A stretch of DNA of 64,000 bases from contig NZ_JYOA01000010.1 in NCBI RefSeq assembly GCF_000955805.1, positions 38,516-102,515 of the forward strand. The letters run 5' to 3'. This document shows, in pieces, positions 63,534-64,000 of this stretch. The stretch comes from Pseudomonas sp. 21. GTDB taxonomy: Bacteria; Pseudomonadota; Gammaproteobacteria; Pseudomonadales; Pseudomonadaceae. Under the pieces are notes generated by a model. That model did not search any database and was not told the origin of the DNA. It was given only the letters and a program-made list of their open reading frames with translations. The position numbers were made by a program, and so were the translations under genes. Each line of letters begins with the position of its first letter. Within the stretch, counting starts at the first letter, position 1.

Positions 63534-64000
63534 TCATTTCTTCAGCTTGGTCCAGACCTTGGAGCGCAGTTGCAGCGCTTTCGGCGAGCAGAGCTTGAAG
63601 GGCTTCAGGCGATCCAGCTTGTCCGCCGGGGTGTTGATCGCCGGGTCGTCGAACAGTTCCTTGTCCATGAACTTGTCCGAGCCCTCGATCGCGTTGTTGT
63701 ACTTGGCGAAGTTCGAGGCCAGGGCAATGTTCTCGGGCTGCATCATCCAGTTCAGGAAGGCGTGGGCCTCCTTGATGTTGGTGGCGTCCTTGGGAATGGT
63801 CAGGTTGTCGATGAACAGGCGCACGCCTTCCTTCGGATAGACGTAGACCAGGCTGGCGCGCTGGGCATGGGCGCGGTGGAAGGCGCCGTTCCATTGCTGG
63901 TGCATGGAGACTTCGCCGGCGGCCATGCGCTCGATGGTGCCGTCGCTGTTGTACATGGCCAGCATGGGTTTCTGCTTGAGCAGCAGGTCCTGGATCTTCG
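63534..64000 (-). CDS. PotF-like polyamine-binding protein, 3' part (truncated by the window end)
   Basis: About 155 C-terminal codons of a periplasmic polyamine-binding protein. The gene continues beyond the window edge. SMHQQWNGAFHRAHAQRASLVYVYPKEGVRLFIDNLTIPKDATN and EAHAFLNWMMQPENIALASN are family-typical. It corresponds to PA0323 by order and is the fourth PotF-type protein in the window (others at 33266, 39925 and 41254). The start and signal peptide are not visible. Confidence 0.88.
   Translation of the reverse strand, partial: KIQDLLLKQKPMLAMYNSDGTIERMAAGEVSMHQQWNGAFHRAHAQRASLVYVYPKEGVRLFIDNLTIPKDATNIKEAHAFLNWMMQPENIALASNFAKYNNAIEGSDKFMDKELFDDPAINTPADKLDRLKPFKLCSPKALQLRSKVWTKLKK

Overview
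The window is a high-GC chromosomal segment from a Pseudomonas of the P. aeruginosa / P. nitroreducens / P. citronellolis type. I infer this from gene content and order. From memory, the genes follow P. aeruginosa PAO1 closely from PA0280 (cysA) to PA0323 (a potF-like gene), and the intergenic REP/REPIN sequences are of the usual Pseudomonas kind. No rRNA, tRNA, CRISPR array, transposase or integrase was seen.

Layout. (1) 1-4.3 kb: the sulfate uptake operon oscA-sbp-cysT-cysW-cysA on the minus strand. (2) 4.3-9.1 kb: a membrane-bound GGDEF-EAL protein, the fatty acid desaturase desA and a PAS-GGDEF diguanylate cyclase. (3) 9.1-28.5 kb: the accessory part. A structured leader of about 1 kb precedes 14 closely packed plus-strand genes for a Wzx/Wzy-type exopolysaccharide. 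They encode an FAD protein, a sugar aminotransferase, Wzx, four glycosyltransferases, a Wzc-type tyrosine kinase, a WbqC-like protein, an RfaH-like antiterminator, a polymerase fused to a glycoside hydrolase, RmlA, a WcaJ-type initiating transferase and Wza, and the run closes with a strong terminator. (4) 28.5-31.1 kb: a gene-poor stretch and an OprE-like porin. (5) 31.1-45.5 kb: agmatine and polyamine uptake and catabolism (aguA, a TetR regulator, a PotF-like protein, spuI, spuABCDEFGH). (6) 45.8-64 kb: an HacB-like acylase, an AraC regulator, several small conserved or hypothetical genes, serA next to a D-2-hydroxyglutarate dehydrogenase, carO, an acetylpolyamine amidohydrolase, an APC permease and a truncated PotF-like gene.

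Most notable content. The exopolysaccharide operon appears to carry its own antitermination circuit. Two GGCGGTAGnnT elements, matching the E. coli ops core, lie 87 bp apart in its leader, and an RfaH-like protein is encoded as the seventh gene of the same operon. A C8 tract sits in the spacer of the best-looking promoter. The presumed polymerase is a single 871-residue protein that continues into a GH39/PslG-like glycosidase domain with both catalytic glutamates, an arrangement I do not recognise from described systems. The aminotransferase and WbqC-like protein suggest an N-acylated 4-amino-4,6-dideoxy sugar in the polymer.

Other points: aguB is missing between aguA and the TetR gene. gpuPAR appears to be absent next to desA. 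A BqsR/CarR-type TTAAG-N6-TTAAG site lies upstream of carO. One REPIN carries a pentanucleotide tandem array in its loop.
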